A DNA stretch of 64,000 nt from Paracoccaceae bacterium (GTDB taxonomy: Bacteria > Pseudomonadota > Alphaproteobacteria > Rhodobacterales > Rhodobacteraceae): contig JAWPMR010000001.1 of assembly GCA_033344815.1 (NCBI GenBank), positions 1,040,136-1,104,135 on the forward strand, in the 5' to 3' direction. The position numbers were made by a program, and so were the translations under genes. Each line of letters opens with the position of its first letter. Position 1 is the first letter of the stretch. This document shows positions 19,976 through 27,878 of this stretch, piece by piece. The notes under the pieces are model-generated. The model did no database searches and had not been told where the DNA came from. It was given only the letters and a program-made list of their open reading frames with translations.

Positions 19976-20752
19976 TTAGCGCCCCTCAAAACGTGCCTGG
20001 CGTTTTTCAGTAAAGGCCAGAACGCCCTCCTTGAAGTCGCGGGATTTACCACATTGGCCTTGCTGTTTGGCTTCAAATGTCAGTTGCTCATCCAGAGAAT
20101 TATCCCAACTGCCTCGGATAACTTTTTTGATGGCCGCATAGGCGGCGGTCGGACCCTGGGCGAGATGGTCGGCGCGCGCGCGCCAGTGTGCCTCGAAACC
20201 ACTGTCCGGAACAGCTTCCCAGATCAAACCCCAGTCATCCGCCTGCCGCGCCGTTATTTTATCAGCAAAAAGTGCCGCTCCCATTGCTTTGGCGGTACCC
20301 ATCGTTCGGGGCAGAACATAGGTTCCTCCCGCGTCGGGGATAAGGCCAATACGCGCAAAAGCCTGCAGAAAATAGGCGCTTTCCGCCGCAATCACCACAT
20401 CGGCCGCCAGCGCGAGGTTCGCCCCGGCCCCTGCTGCAGGACCATTCACCGCCGCAATGGTCGGCACCGGGCAATCCGTAATGGCGCGCAACATCGGTGC
20501 GTATTCATCACGCAGGGTGCGTTCCAGATCCAGATTAGCCGCGCTCACCCGATCACCCAGATCCTGTCCCGAGCAAAATGCGCGCCCTGCCCCGGTCAGC
20601 ACAACCACGCGCGCGGTTTTGCCAGCTTCGGAAACCGCATAGGCAATTTCCGCACGCATCTGCGTACTGAGAGCGTTCATCTTTTCCGCCCGGTTGAGGG
20701 TGATCGTCGCCACGCCATCAGTTGTTTCGCAAATCAGGGTTTGATAGTCCAT
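19976..20752 (-). CDS. Enoyl-CoA hydratase/isomerase family protein, PaaG-like
   Basis: 258 residues of the crotonase superfamily. Oxyanion-hole segments are GAGRAFCSGQDLGD and VNGPAAGAGANLALAADVV. The stretch FARIGLIPDAGGTYVLPRTMG followed by MGAALFADKITARQADDWGLIWEAV resembles PaaG, the ring-1,2-epoxyphenylacetyl-CoA isomerase of aerobic phenylacetate breakdown, but no other paa gene is in the window. The indolepyruvate:ferredoxin oxidoreductase 7 kb upstream makes aryl-acetyl-CoA esters, a possible metabolic link. It lies 70 bases after ccmH on the same strand. General enoyl-CoA hydratase activity is the alternative. Confidence 0.85.
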   Translation of the reverse strand: MDYQTLICETTDGVATITLNRAEKMNALSTQMRAEIAYAVSEAGKTARVVVLTGAGRAFCSGQDLGDRVSAANLDLERTLRDEYAPMLRAITDCPVPTIAAVNGPAAGAGANLALAADVVIAAESAYFLQAFARIGLIPDAGGTYVLPRTMGTAKAMGAALFADKITARQADDWGLIWEAVPDSGFEAHWRARADHLAQGPTAAYAAIKKVIRGSWDNSLDEQLTFEAKQQGQCGKSRDFKEGVLAFTEKRQARFEGR

Positions 20753-20822
20753 GTGGCTTCCTCTTTCTCAGGCTCGCCCTGTCCTAACAAACTCATTGGT
20801 ACACAAAAAGAGCAACGAGACG

Positions 20823-21275
20823 TCACTCTTTCATGATTTCTCGTAAACGCGCTGATTCTGCCTCTGACAAGACCACCTCTTGAGGCGCAGAGATCTTTGC
20901 CCGACCGCGGATGTAGCCAATTCCAAGACCCAACCCGATCAGCAACATCAACGGCCCTGCGGCCCAGAGCAACCAGTTTGACCCACTGGCGCGGGGCGAC
21001 ATCAGAACAAATTCACCGTAGCGCGCCACAAAGAAATCCATCACCTGATCATCTGTTGAGCCCTCCGCGATCAACTCGCGCACGGTGCGGCGGGCGTCCT
21101 CAGCCCAGTTGGCATTGGAGGAGGCAACCGACTCTGATTGGCAGACCACGCAGCGCAATTCATGATCCAAAGCTCGTGCGCGCGCCTCAAGGGCGGGGTC
21201 CTCCAGCATCTCGGACGGATCAAGTGCCCAGAGGGGGCTCGCCAGAAAACTCAAGATGAGAATAAGGCGGATCAT
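20823..21275 (-). CDS. ccmH: Cytochrome c maturation protein CcmH
   Basis: 150 residues: a signal sequence (MIRLILILSFLASPLWA), the thiol-redox motif RCVVCQ at residues 41-46, a helical domain, and one membrane helix (SNWLLWAAGPLMLLIGLGLG) near the C-terminus. CcmH reduces the apocytochrome CXXCH thiols and works with CcmF during heme attachment in the periplasm. The short form lacks a CcmI-type TPR part, which must be elsewhere. The start overlaps the ccmF stop by 4 bases. Confidence 0.95.
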   Translation of the reverse strand: MIRLILILSFLASPLWALDPSEMLEDPALEARARALDHELRCVVCQSESVASSNANWAEDARRTVRELIAEGSTDDQVMDFFVARYGEFVLMSPRASGSNWLLWAAGPLMLLIGLGLGIGYIRGRAKISAPQEVVLSEAESARLREIMKE

Positions 21276-23236
21276 TCCGCGGGCACCGCTTTGACTTTGT
21301 TGCGCGCGCCTGCGGCAACCCGGAAGCGTCGGTCTGAAAGGCTGAACAGTCCGCCCAGAGACATCAGCGCACAGCCGATCCAGATCCAGTTGGTCAGAGG
21401 TTTAATATATGTGCGCACAGCCCAGCCCCCGCCCACCTGTTCGTCCCCGATCACCACATAGACGTCGCGTGCAAGGTCATAATCAATTGCCGCTTCTGTT
21501 GTGGGCATCTGGGCCACCGGATAGATGCGTTTTTCCGGTTCCAGTTGTGCAATCACGTCTCCGCCTTGAGACAGAGTAATGTAGCCTGTGGTCGACAGGT
21601 AATTAGGCCCCTCGCTGCGGACCACATCGTTTAAAGTCAGCGTGTAGCCACCGACTTCAAAGGGTTCGCCGAACTGCGCCACCTGGATGTCTTCCTGCTG
21701 CCAGGCCATCAGGCCAGAAACGCCCATGATCGTGACGCCGAGACCTGCATGCGCGATCGCTTTACCCCAGTCAGCACGTGGCAGGCGGGTCAACCGCGCC
21801 CAACGTCCAGGTCCGCGACCCGTGCGTTGTGCCAGATCAACGACAGTACCCATGATGACCCAAGCCGCCAGAAACATGCCGATGGGCCCCAACAGCGTGC
21901 GCCCGGATTGCATTGCAAAGACCAAACCGCCAATGGCCACGGCCAATAGAAAGAGATAGCGCAGGGGACGCAGTGCCCGCATCATCCGCGCCCGCTTCCA
22001 AGGCATCGCCGATCCGATGGGCAAAATCAGCCCAAGCATCAGCATGAAGGGTGAAAACGCCATGTTGAAAAATGGGGGCCCGACGCTGAGTTTGCGATCA
22101 AAGAACATCTCCGCAATCAACGGCCACATCGTGCCGACGAACACCACAAAGCAAGATACCGCCAAAAGTAGATTGTTGGCCACCAAGGCGCTTTCGCGGC
22201 TAACGACGCTGAAGACACCTTTCGCTTCCATCGTGCTGGCCCGTATCGCAAAAAGCAACAGAGCACCGCCCATGAAAAACGCCAAGATCATCAAGATGAA
22301 GACGCCACGCTCAGGATCATTTGCGAACGCATGCACCGACGTCAAAAGGCCGGAGCGCACAATGAATGTGCCAATCAGTGAGAAGCCAAACGCAAGGATG
22401 GCGAGCAGGATGGTCCAGCTTTTGAGCGCCTCGCGTTTTTCCACAACAATCGCGGAATGTAACAGGGCGGCAGCCAAGAGCCATGGCATGAAAGAAGCGT
22501 TCTCCACCGGGTCCCAGAACCAGAACCCGCCCCACCCGAGCTCATAATAAGCCCACCAGGAGCCCAGCGCGATCCCAATGGTCAAAAATACCCAGGCCGC
22601 CAAGGTCCAGGGTCGCACCCAGCGGCCCCATGCCGCGTCCACGCGCCCCTCCAGCAGCGCCCCAACGGCGAAACTGAATGTCATGCTCAGGCCGACGTAT
22701 CCCAAATACAGGAAGGGTGGATGGAATGCCAAGCCCGGGTCCTGAAGTAACGGATTCAAATCCTGACCGTCAAAGGGCGGCACAGCGAGACGCAAAAACG
22801 GGTTTGATGTGAACAGAATGAAGGCGAAAAAGGCCACAGCAATGGCCGATTGAACCGCAAGCACCCGCGCCCTTAAAGTGGGCGGCAAATTTCCACCAAA
22901 CCACGCCGCCATGGCCCCGAACAGAGTCACGATGAGCACCCAAAGCAACATGGAGCCTTCGTGATTGCCCCATGTACCGCTGATTTTGTAAAGCATCGGC
23001 TTTGCGGAATGACTGTTTAGCGTCACAAGCCGGAGGCTGAAATCAGAGACAATGAACGCATACATCAGCGCCCCGAACGAAAAAGCCGTGAGCCAGAACT
23101 GCGCTGTGGCGGCAGGTTCTGCCACCGCCATCCACGCAGGCCAACGTTTGTGCGCCCCGATCAGCGGAACAACCGTCTGAACGATGGCGACGATGAAGGC
23201 CAGGATCAACGCGAAATGTCCAAATTCAGTAATCAT
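21272..23236 (-). CDS. ccmF: Heme lyase CcmF
   Basis: A polytopic inner-membrane protein of 654 residues, the usual size, that takes heme from CcmE and joins it to apocytochrome c. The tryptophan-rich WWD heme-handling motif is GWGGFWFWDPVENASFMPWL, preceded by the conserved HPPFLYLGYVG segment. The frame runs open upstream to 23404, but MITEFGHFALILAFIVA from the ATG at 23236 is the canonical N-terminus. It is coupled to ccmH. Its neighbour upstream is not ccmE, as expected, but a holin gene ending 58 bases before it. Confidence 0.96.
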   Translation of the reverse strand: MITEFGHFALILAFIVAIVQTVVPLIGAHKRWPAWMAVAEPAATAQFWLTAFSFGALMYAFIVSDFSLRLVTLNSHSAKPMLYKISGTWGNHEGSMLLWVLIVTLFGAMAAWFGGNLPPTLRARVLAVQSAIAVAFFAFILFTSNPFLRLAVPPFDGQDLNPLLQDPGLAFHPPFLYLGYVGLSMTFSFAVGALLEGRVDAAWGRWVRPWTLAAWVFLTIGIALGSWWAYYELGWGGFWFWDPVENASFMPWLLAAALLHSAIVVEKREALKSWTILLAILAFGFSLIGTFIVRSGLLTSVHAFANDPERGVFILMILAFFMGGALLLFAIRASTMEAKGVFSVVSRESALVANNLLLAVSCFVVFVGTMWPLIAEMFFDRKLSVGPPFFNMAFSPFMLMLGLILPIGSAMPWKRARMMRALRPLRYLFLLAVAIGGLVFAMQSGRTLLGPIGMFLAAWVIMGTVVDLAQRTGRGPGRWARLTRLPRADWGKAIAHAGLGVTIMGVSGLMAWQQEDIQVAQFGEPFEVGGYTLTLNDVVRSEGPNYLSTTGYITLSQGGDVIAQLEPEKRIYPVAQMPTTEAAIDYDLARDVYVVIGDEQVGGGWAVRTYIKPLTNWIWIGCALMSLGGLFSLSDRRFRVAAGARNKVKAVPAE

Positions 23237-23294
23237 GAGCGAAGTATAAGGTACCGCTTGAAAACGTCCAATGACAATCGCGCTTTTCAGGTGA

Positions 23295-23885
23295 TCACTT
23301 TGTCGCGGTTTGCCGTTTTTTGGCTTGCCAATCTGCCAGCGCTGGATTGCCATCTGGCAGCACAGAAAGGGCGGACAGGCGTGCATCGTGCCCCGTATCC
23401 GCAAGTCCCGGCGTCGTTGGTTTCAGGCTGTTCAGGGCAGTGATGTTTTCGATCACGCGCGGCGCAATTGCCATGGTTTGAGCGATGGAGCGCTGAAATT
23501 GCTGGCTTTTGATCTGATGGCGCGCGCCAAAGTAAAAGGAGACGACCACCCCCAACAGCCACCAAAGCGGCTCTGGCACCAGTGCAATGCCTTGCATGCG
23601 CGCCGAGAACCAAATGGGATCAACCATCGCTGCAACAAAAAGCCCCAGTGTTCCGAGCGCCAAGGCAGGGCGCGGCAGACGGTTTACGCCATCCATCATC
23701 CGGTCAAACCAACCGTTTTTGGAGGATTCAAACTCTTGGGCGAACTGCTTCATCGCCTCCAGACGCAATTCCTGTGAACGGGATGCGCCCTCTTCCGCGT
23801 TCTCGCGAAACACCCCCGCCGTTTCTGTAATCACATTGCGGCCATTGCCAAAAATGGCGCTCAAAATGCCTGTAATCAAACCCAT
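23295..23885 (-). CDS. Holin of the 3-TM gene-transfer-agent type
   Basis: 196 residues starting at MGLITGILSAIFGNGRNV. A hydrophilic, coiled N-terminal half (ENAEEGASRSQELRLEAMKQFAQ) is followed by hydrophobic segments PRPALALGTLGLFVAAMVDP and PEPLWWLLGVVVSFYFGA and a polar tail. This matches the Pfam family of holins used for GTA release in Rhodobacteraceae. Such a holin opens the inner membrane so that the endolysin reaches the cell wall. The ATG at 23885 has AAAGGG upstream and overlaps the endolysin gene by 10 bases, so the two are coupled. The alternative longer start at 23963 lies inside the endolysin and is less likely. Confidence 0.85.
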   Translation of the reverse strand: MGLITGILSAIFGNGRNVITETAGVFRENAEEGASRSQELRLEAMKQFAQEFESSKNGWFDRMMDGVNRLPRPALALGTLGLFVAAMVDPIWFSARMQGIALVPEPLWWLLGVVVSFYFGARHQIKSQQFQRSIAQTMAIAPRVIENITALNSLKPTTPGLADTGHDARLSALSVLPDGNPALADWQAKKRQTATK

Positions 23886-24487
23886 GCCGAGACCCTTTGC
23901 TGAAACTGCTGCTCTGTCAGGTGGTATTGTGTTGCGATGAATTCCTCGGCGCGTTTGATCCATCCGCCTTTGCCGCCCTTGCGGGTCCGTGCGTATTTGC
24001 GACTTGCCGCGCGACGATCCGCAATACGGAAGTAATAATTGCGCCGGGCAATCCCGTAAGCATCGGAAAGATAATGGGACGCCTGCTCATAGGCCGCCTG
24101 CGTTGCCGCGATGCTCTGCGGGCCAAGCGCACCGTCGACCGCAACACGATGTCCCATGTCACAAAGCAGCCGTTGCAGAAGCTTGATCGCGTTGCTGCCC
24201 GCATTCACGTACATGTCAAAAACTGTCGCATGTAAGGCCGGTGGCAACAAAGCGATCAATGGCTTTTCGAAGTAATGCTTTTCAAATATTTCGATGGCTT
24301 GCTCTTTTCCGAGCGCACGCACATCCGAAACGGTCACGGCCCCGTCCCGATCAAGATCAATGCCCAACATGCGCATAGTATGGATCGTAACGCCAAATTT
24401 AGTTGCACCGCCCGGATCATCCGGGTCGTTTACGAAACCGCCCTCGCGCGCCACAATCTCGGACGCGATTTGTCTGACCGTTTGCAT
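23876..24487 (-). CDS. GH108-type endolysin (holin-associated N-acetylmuramidase)
   Basis: 203 residues. The N-terminal glycosyl hydrolase 108 domain carries the catalytic glutamate Glu15 in VAREGGFVNDPDDPGGATKF; the C-terminal half (VFDMYVNAGSNAIKLLQRLL, then VDGALGPQSIAATQ) matches the PG_binding_3 domain that follows GH108. It should cut the glycan chains of peptidoglycan. No signal peptide is seen, so export depends on the holin. RBS AAAGGGGACATGC precedes the ATG. In Rhodobacter capsulatus the GTA endolysin and holin also form a pair outside the main GTA cluster. Here the pair lies between ccmE and ccmF. Confidence 0.87.
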   Translation of the reverse strand: MQTVRQIASEIVAREGGFVNDPDDPGGATKFGVTIHTMRMLGIDLDRDGAVTVSDVRALGKEQAIEIFEKHYFEKPLIALLPPALHATVFDMYVNAGSNAIKLLQRLLCDMGHRVAVDGALGPQSIAATQAAYEQASHYLSDAYGIARRNYYFRIADRRAASRKYARTRKGGKGGWIKRAEEFIATQYHLTEQQFQQRVSAWV

Positions 24488-24537
24488 GCATGTCCCCTTT
24501 GCTTGCCTGTCGCGGCAACAAAGATGGACATAAAGAA

Positions 24538-24553
24538 GTTAATTCAAATTGAC
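24538..24553 (-). promoter_or_regulatory. Imperfect palindrome upstream of the endolysin gene
   Basis: On the plus strand GTTAATTCAAATTGAC: 7-base arms GTTAATT and AATTGAC around CA, with one mismatch. It lies about 50 bases before the endolysin start, in the only gap between ccmE and the lysis genes. On the coding strand it contains TTAAC, a CtrA half-site, but not the full TTAA-N7-TTAA. It is a candidate binding site or promoter element, not an identified operator. Confidence 0.3.
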
Positions 24554-24567
24554 AGCAGCGTGCGGTG

Positions 24568-25011
24568 CTACCCTTCGGTACCCTTGTAAACACCTTGTTC
24601 CTTCAAAGCGTCCACGACCTCTTTGGGCATGTAGGTCTCATCATGTTTCGCAAGTATTTCAGAAGCTTCAAAAACACCGTCAATGTAGCTTCCTGTACCC
24701 ACCATCCCTTGATTCTCTTCAAACAGGTCCGGCAGCACCCCGGTATAGGTCACGGGGATCACCGCGCCACCATCGGTCACACTGAACTTTATGGTTTTTC
24801 CCTGGCCGCGGACGATAGAGCCCTCTTCTACCAGACCACCAATGCGAAAAACTTCGGCAGGACCTGGGGGCTCAGCAATAATTTGACTCGGTGCCCGAAA
24901 AAAATTGATCCCGTCTCGCATGGCATATCCGATTAGCGCAGTAGAAAGCGCCAACGCGACAGCAGCTACTGCGATAATCTGAATACGACGTTGCTTTTTA
25001 AGGCTTTTCAT
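24568..25011 (-). CDS. ccmE: Heme chaperone CcmE
   Basis: 147 residues with an N-terminal membrane anchor (QIIAVAAVALALSTALIGYA, residues 11-30) and the periplasmic OB-fold. The heme-binding His123 and nearby Tyr127 lie in LAKHDETYMP. Blocks FRIGGLVEEGSIVR and VTYTGVLPDLFEENQGMV are typical. It receives heme from CcmC and passes it to CcmF. It starts 7 bases after argC and is probably read from the murI-argC transcript. ccmABCDG are not in the window. Confidence 0.95.
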   Translation of the reverse strand: MKSLKKQRRIQIIAVAAVALALSTALIGYAMRDGINFFRAPSQIIAEPPGPAEVFRIGGLVEEGSIVRGQGKTIKFSVTDGGAVIPVTYTGVLPDLFEENQGMVGTGSYIDGVFEASEILAKHDETYMPKEVVDALKEQGVYKGTEG

Positions 25012-25018
25012 AGCACCC

Positions 25019-26047
25019 TCATGGAAAAAGAGGCGCCATCATGAGCCCCTCCGTCTCCTTGATATTTAGCATGAGATTGGCGTTTTGCAACGCTTGGCCG
25101 CTGGATCCTTTCGTGAGGTTATCCAACGCGCCGATGATGATCGTCCGCCCGGGAATGCGATCACTTGCAACGCCGATGTGGCAAAAATTCGAACCTCTTA
25201 TGTGTCGCGTGCTTGGCGTTTCCCCAAAAGGCAGAACATGGATGAACGGCTCACTGGAATAGGCTGACGCCAGAATATCATGGGTCTCGGAAGGGTTTGC
25301 CTTCACATAGGCTGTTGCAAGAATACCCCGATTGGCCGGAACGAGGTGTGGTGTGAACTGCACATGAACCGGCCGCCCGGCAAGCACGCTGAATTCCTGA
25401 TCAAACTCTCCAAGATGGCGATGCTTTCCGCCAACGGCATAGGCGTGGTAGCCTTCGGAAAGTTCTGCATGCAGCAGGTTTTCCTTGAGGCTACGGCCCG
25501 CTCCGGACACAGCGCATTTCAGATCAAGAATGATATCGTCCAGATCAATGCAGCCCGCTGTGATCAAGGGCCTCAGAATGAATTGCCCGGTTGCGGCGTT
25601 ACACCCGGTGCCTGCCACCAGGCGGGCATCCTTGATCTCGTCGCGATAGAACTCGGTCAGCCCATAGACCGCTTCTTTTTGCAGCGCGACAGCGGCATGA
25701 TCATTCCCATACCACTTCCGGTACTCATCCGGGTCACGCAGCCGGAAATCCGCACTCAGATCTACGACCTTGAGATCGGAAGGCAACGCAGAAATAACCT
25801 GCTGGCTAGTTTTATGCGGCAAGGCGCAAAAGCACAAATCGACATTTGCAAAGTCAATATCATCAATTTGCAAAAGATCCGGCAAGTCCAGGTGGCGCAG
25901 ATGTGGGAAAACCTGAGCAATGGTCTGCCCGGCTTTTGAATGGGCTCCTAGAGCCGTAATTTTCATGTTTGGGTGATCGGCTATCAGCCGGATCAGCTCC
26001 GCCCCGGTATAGCCGGAGGCCCCGAGAATAGCGATTGAATAAGTCAT
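25019..26047 (-). CDS. argC: N-acetyl-gamma-glutamyl-phosphate reductase
   Basis: Third step of arginine synthesis (NADPH reduction of N-acetylglutamyl phosphate). 342 residues; the NAD(P)-binding N-terminus is [18 protein letters not shown]. The active-site cysteine lies in [12 protein letters not shown], differing from the usual PGCY/F context; the C-terminal [13 protein letters not shown] and [13 protein letters not shown] blocks are family-like. The ATG at 26047 gives the canonical start; the frame continues to 26149 without support. It lies between murI and ccmE on one strand. A variant paralogue acting on a related substrate is possible. Confidence 0.88.
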   Translation of the reverse strand: MTYSIAILGASGYTGAELIRLIADHPNMKITALGAHSKAGQTIAQVFPHLRHLDLPDLLQIDDIDFANVDLCFCALPHKTSQQVISALPSDLKVVDLSADFRLRDPDEYRKWYGNDHAAVALQKEAVYGLTEFYRDEIKDARLVAGTGCNAATGQFILRPLITAGCIDLDDIILDLKCAVSGAGRSLKENLLHAELSEGYHAYAVGGKHRHLGEFDQEFSVLAGRPVHVQFTPHLVPANRGILATAYVKANPSETHDILASAYSSEPFIHVLPFGETPSTRHIRGSNFCHIGVASDRIPGRTIIIGALDNLTKGSSGQALQNANLMLNIKETEGLMMAPLFP

Positions 26048-26078
26048 GTGAATTCCGTCTTGGATAGGGTGATATGCG

Positions 26079-26888
26079 TCAGGCAGATTGAAATGTAATC
26101 CGTCGTCGCAAAAACTGAGTTGCCCGGTCGCTGACGCGGCGCGGGTCACCGGTTGTCAGAAACGCCGCCTCGCCCTTACCTATCATATCAGGATGGCGCG
26201 CAAGATAGTCCGCAAGGCTGTCCGCCACCAGACTGGCTTGGCTGAACACCCGCACATCCTCTCCGAGGGCGCTCTGGAAATATTCCTGCATAAGCGGATA
26301 ATGCGTACACCCCAATATCGCCGCATCGGGATTGGGCATTTTACGTTGCAATGCGTCCACGTGACTGCGCACGAGGGCTTCGGCCAGGATCATGTCACCG
26401 TCCTCAATCGCATCCACGACACCGCCACAGGCCTGAGCTTCGACATCTACGCCAATAGCGCGAAACGCCAGTTCCCGCTGAAACGCCCGGCTGGCGACCG
26501 TTGCCGGCGTTGCAAACAACGCGACATGCTTCACGTCAACTTCGCGCGGGGGAGAATTATCACCCCATTGCCGCTCCGTCATGGCTTCGATCAATGGCAC
26601 AAAAACACCAAGAACACGTCTGTCCTGCGGCACCCATGATTCCTGCATGCGCCGCAAGGCAGCCGCCGATGCTGTATTGCACGCCAGAATGACCAAACTG
26701 CATCCGGCTTCAAACAAACGCGCCACGGCGGCACAGGTCAGATCAAAGATATCCTCAGCCGTTCGCACACCATAAGGCGCATGCGCGCTGTCGGCAAGAT
26801 AGACAAATGCCTGATCCGGAAGGCGTTTTTGCACAGCATCGAGGACGGTCAGCCCTCCTAAACCACTATCAAATATCCCAATTGCCAT
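26079..26888 (-). CDS. murI: Glutamate racemase
   Basis: Makes D-glutamate for peptidoglycan. 269 residues beginning [19 protein letters not shown], the family's N-terminal signature. The two catalytic cysteines are in [11 protein letters not shown] and [11 protein letters not shown], and [11 protein letters not shown] matches the substrate loop. It precedes argC by 31 bases on the same strand. Confidence 0.95.
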   Translation of the reverse strand: MAIGIFDSGLGGLTVLDAVQKRLPDQAFVYLADSAHAPYGVRTAEDIFDLTCAAVARLFEAGCSLVILACNTASAAALRRMQESWVPQDRRVLGVFVPLIEAMTERQWGDNSPPREVDVKHVALFATPATVASRAFQRELAFRAIGVDVEAQACGGVVDAIEDGDMILAEALVRSHVDALQRKMPNPDAAILGCTHYPLMQEYFQSALGEDVRVFSQASLVADSLADYLARHPDMIGKGEAAFLTTGDPRRVSDRATQFLRRRITFQSA

Positions 26889-26915
26889 CGTCTTCAGTGC
26901 CCTTTGGGCGCCTGA

Positions 26916-27791
26916 TCAAATCCGGTGCCGCTTTTCGAATTCGTAGCCCAGATCAAATTGCTGTTCCGGATCCATAGAAAGCTCATACGTGGCTTTTCGC
27001 AGGAAATCCATCATCGCTTTGCTGTCTGTCGCCAAAGGGTCGAGCACCTCACGATGAATCGGAGCGCCAATTGAAATTCTGACCGGTATATCAACGCGTT
27101 TGCCGAACTCATTGATCAGCAAACCCATACGCAGGGTTGCGTGCATATGACTTGCAATCTGAAACAACCGACTGGTGTGACCCTCAAAATAAAGCGGCAC
27201 GACCGTTGCTCTTGATTTGGCGATCATCCGCGCGGTAAAGTTCCGCCACCCCGGATCCATGGGGCGCGAGAACGGTTTCGCGGCTGTGCTGACCGTTCCG
27301 CCTGGAAAAACCCCGATTGCACCATTGTTCCTCAGGTAAGCCAATGCGGTTTTCCGAGTCGCAAGGTTCAGCGCCAAGGCGTCCTTGGTGCTTGCAAAAC
27401 TGATCGGCAAGACGTGACGATTAAGGTCCTTTGACTGGCTGAACACCGCATTGGCCAGAATTCGATAATCACCGCGGGCCCGTGCCAGAATTTGCCCCAT
27501 CATCAGACCGTCAAGAATGCCATAGGGGTGGTTTGCAATCAAAATCAGCGGCCCATCGCGCAGGATATTATCCATAGATCCCGCAACCACTTCGAGCGAC
27601 AGGCCGTATCTTTCTGCCATCACGTCAAAAAAGTCGCGCCCCGCAGCGATCTCATCCTCATAGCCATGCGCACGCTTTATCAACTGCAATCGACCCGTGC
27701 TGTTTTCCATCACACGTATCAAGGCGCGGCCGCCCTTGGTCTGCGCCGAAAAAGAATAACTTATGTCACGTGCCGTCTTTGATCGCATCAT
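26916..27791 (-). CDS. Lysophospholipid/lyso-lipid O-acyltransferase family protein
   Basis: 291 residues of the PlsC-like acyltransferase superfamily, in the branch with an NHPYGILDG catalytic motif (His and Asp five residues apart) and a later GVFPGGTVSTA block. Related proteins acylate lysophosphatidate or lyso-ornithine lipid. There is no N-terminal helix of the full PlsC type, so it is probably a peripheral membrane protein. It lies 27 bases upstream of murI on the same strand. The exact acceptor cannot be told. Confidence 0.83.
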   Translation of the reverse strand: MMRSKTARDISYSFSAQTKGGRALIRVMENSTGRLQLIKRAHGYEDEIAAGRDFFDVMAERYGLSLEVVAGSMDNILRDGPLILIANHPYGILDGLMMGQILARARGDYRILANAVFSQSKDLNRHVLPISFASTKDALALNLATRKTALAYLRNNGAIGVFPGGTVSTAAKPFSRPMDPGWRNFTARMIAKSRATVVPLYFEGHTSRLFQIASHMHATLRMGLLINEFGKRVDIPVRISIGAPIHREVLDPLATDSKAMMDFLRKATYELSMDPEQQFDLGYEFEKRHRI

Positions 27792-27878
27792 TCCCTCAGG
27801 GTGGCGCCCGATACTGCGCGCAGTCGCTGGTGTCGGGGGCCGTCTTATGCATCCTCAATATGACAACCGCGTGACGGA

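Noticed and set aside
19901-20836. 311-codon plus-strand frame
   Set aside because: It is antisense to the PaaG-like gene, whose family motifs are clear.
24538-24553. A full CtrA site before the endolysin gene
   Set aside because: Only one TTAA(C) half matches; the other half and the spacing do not.
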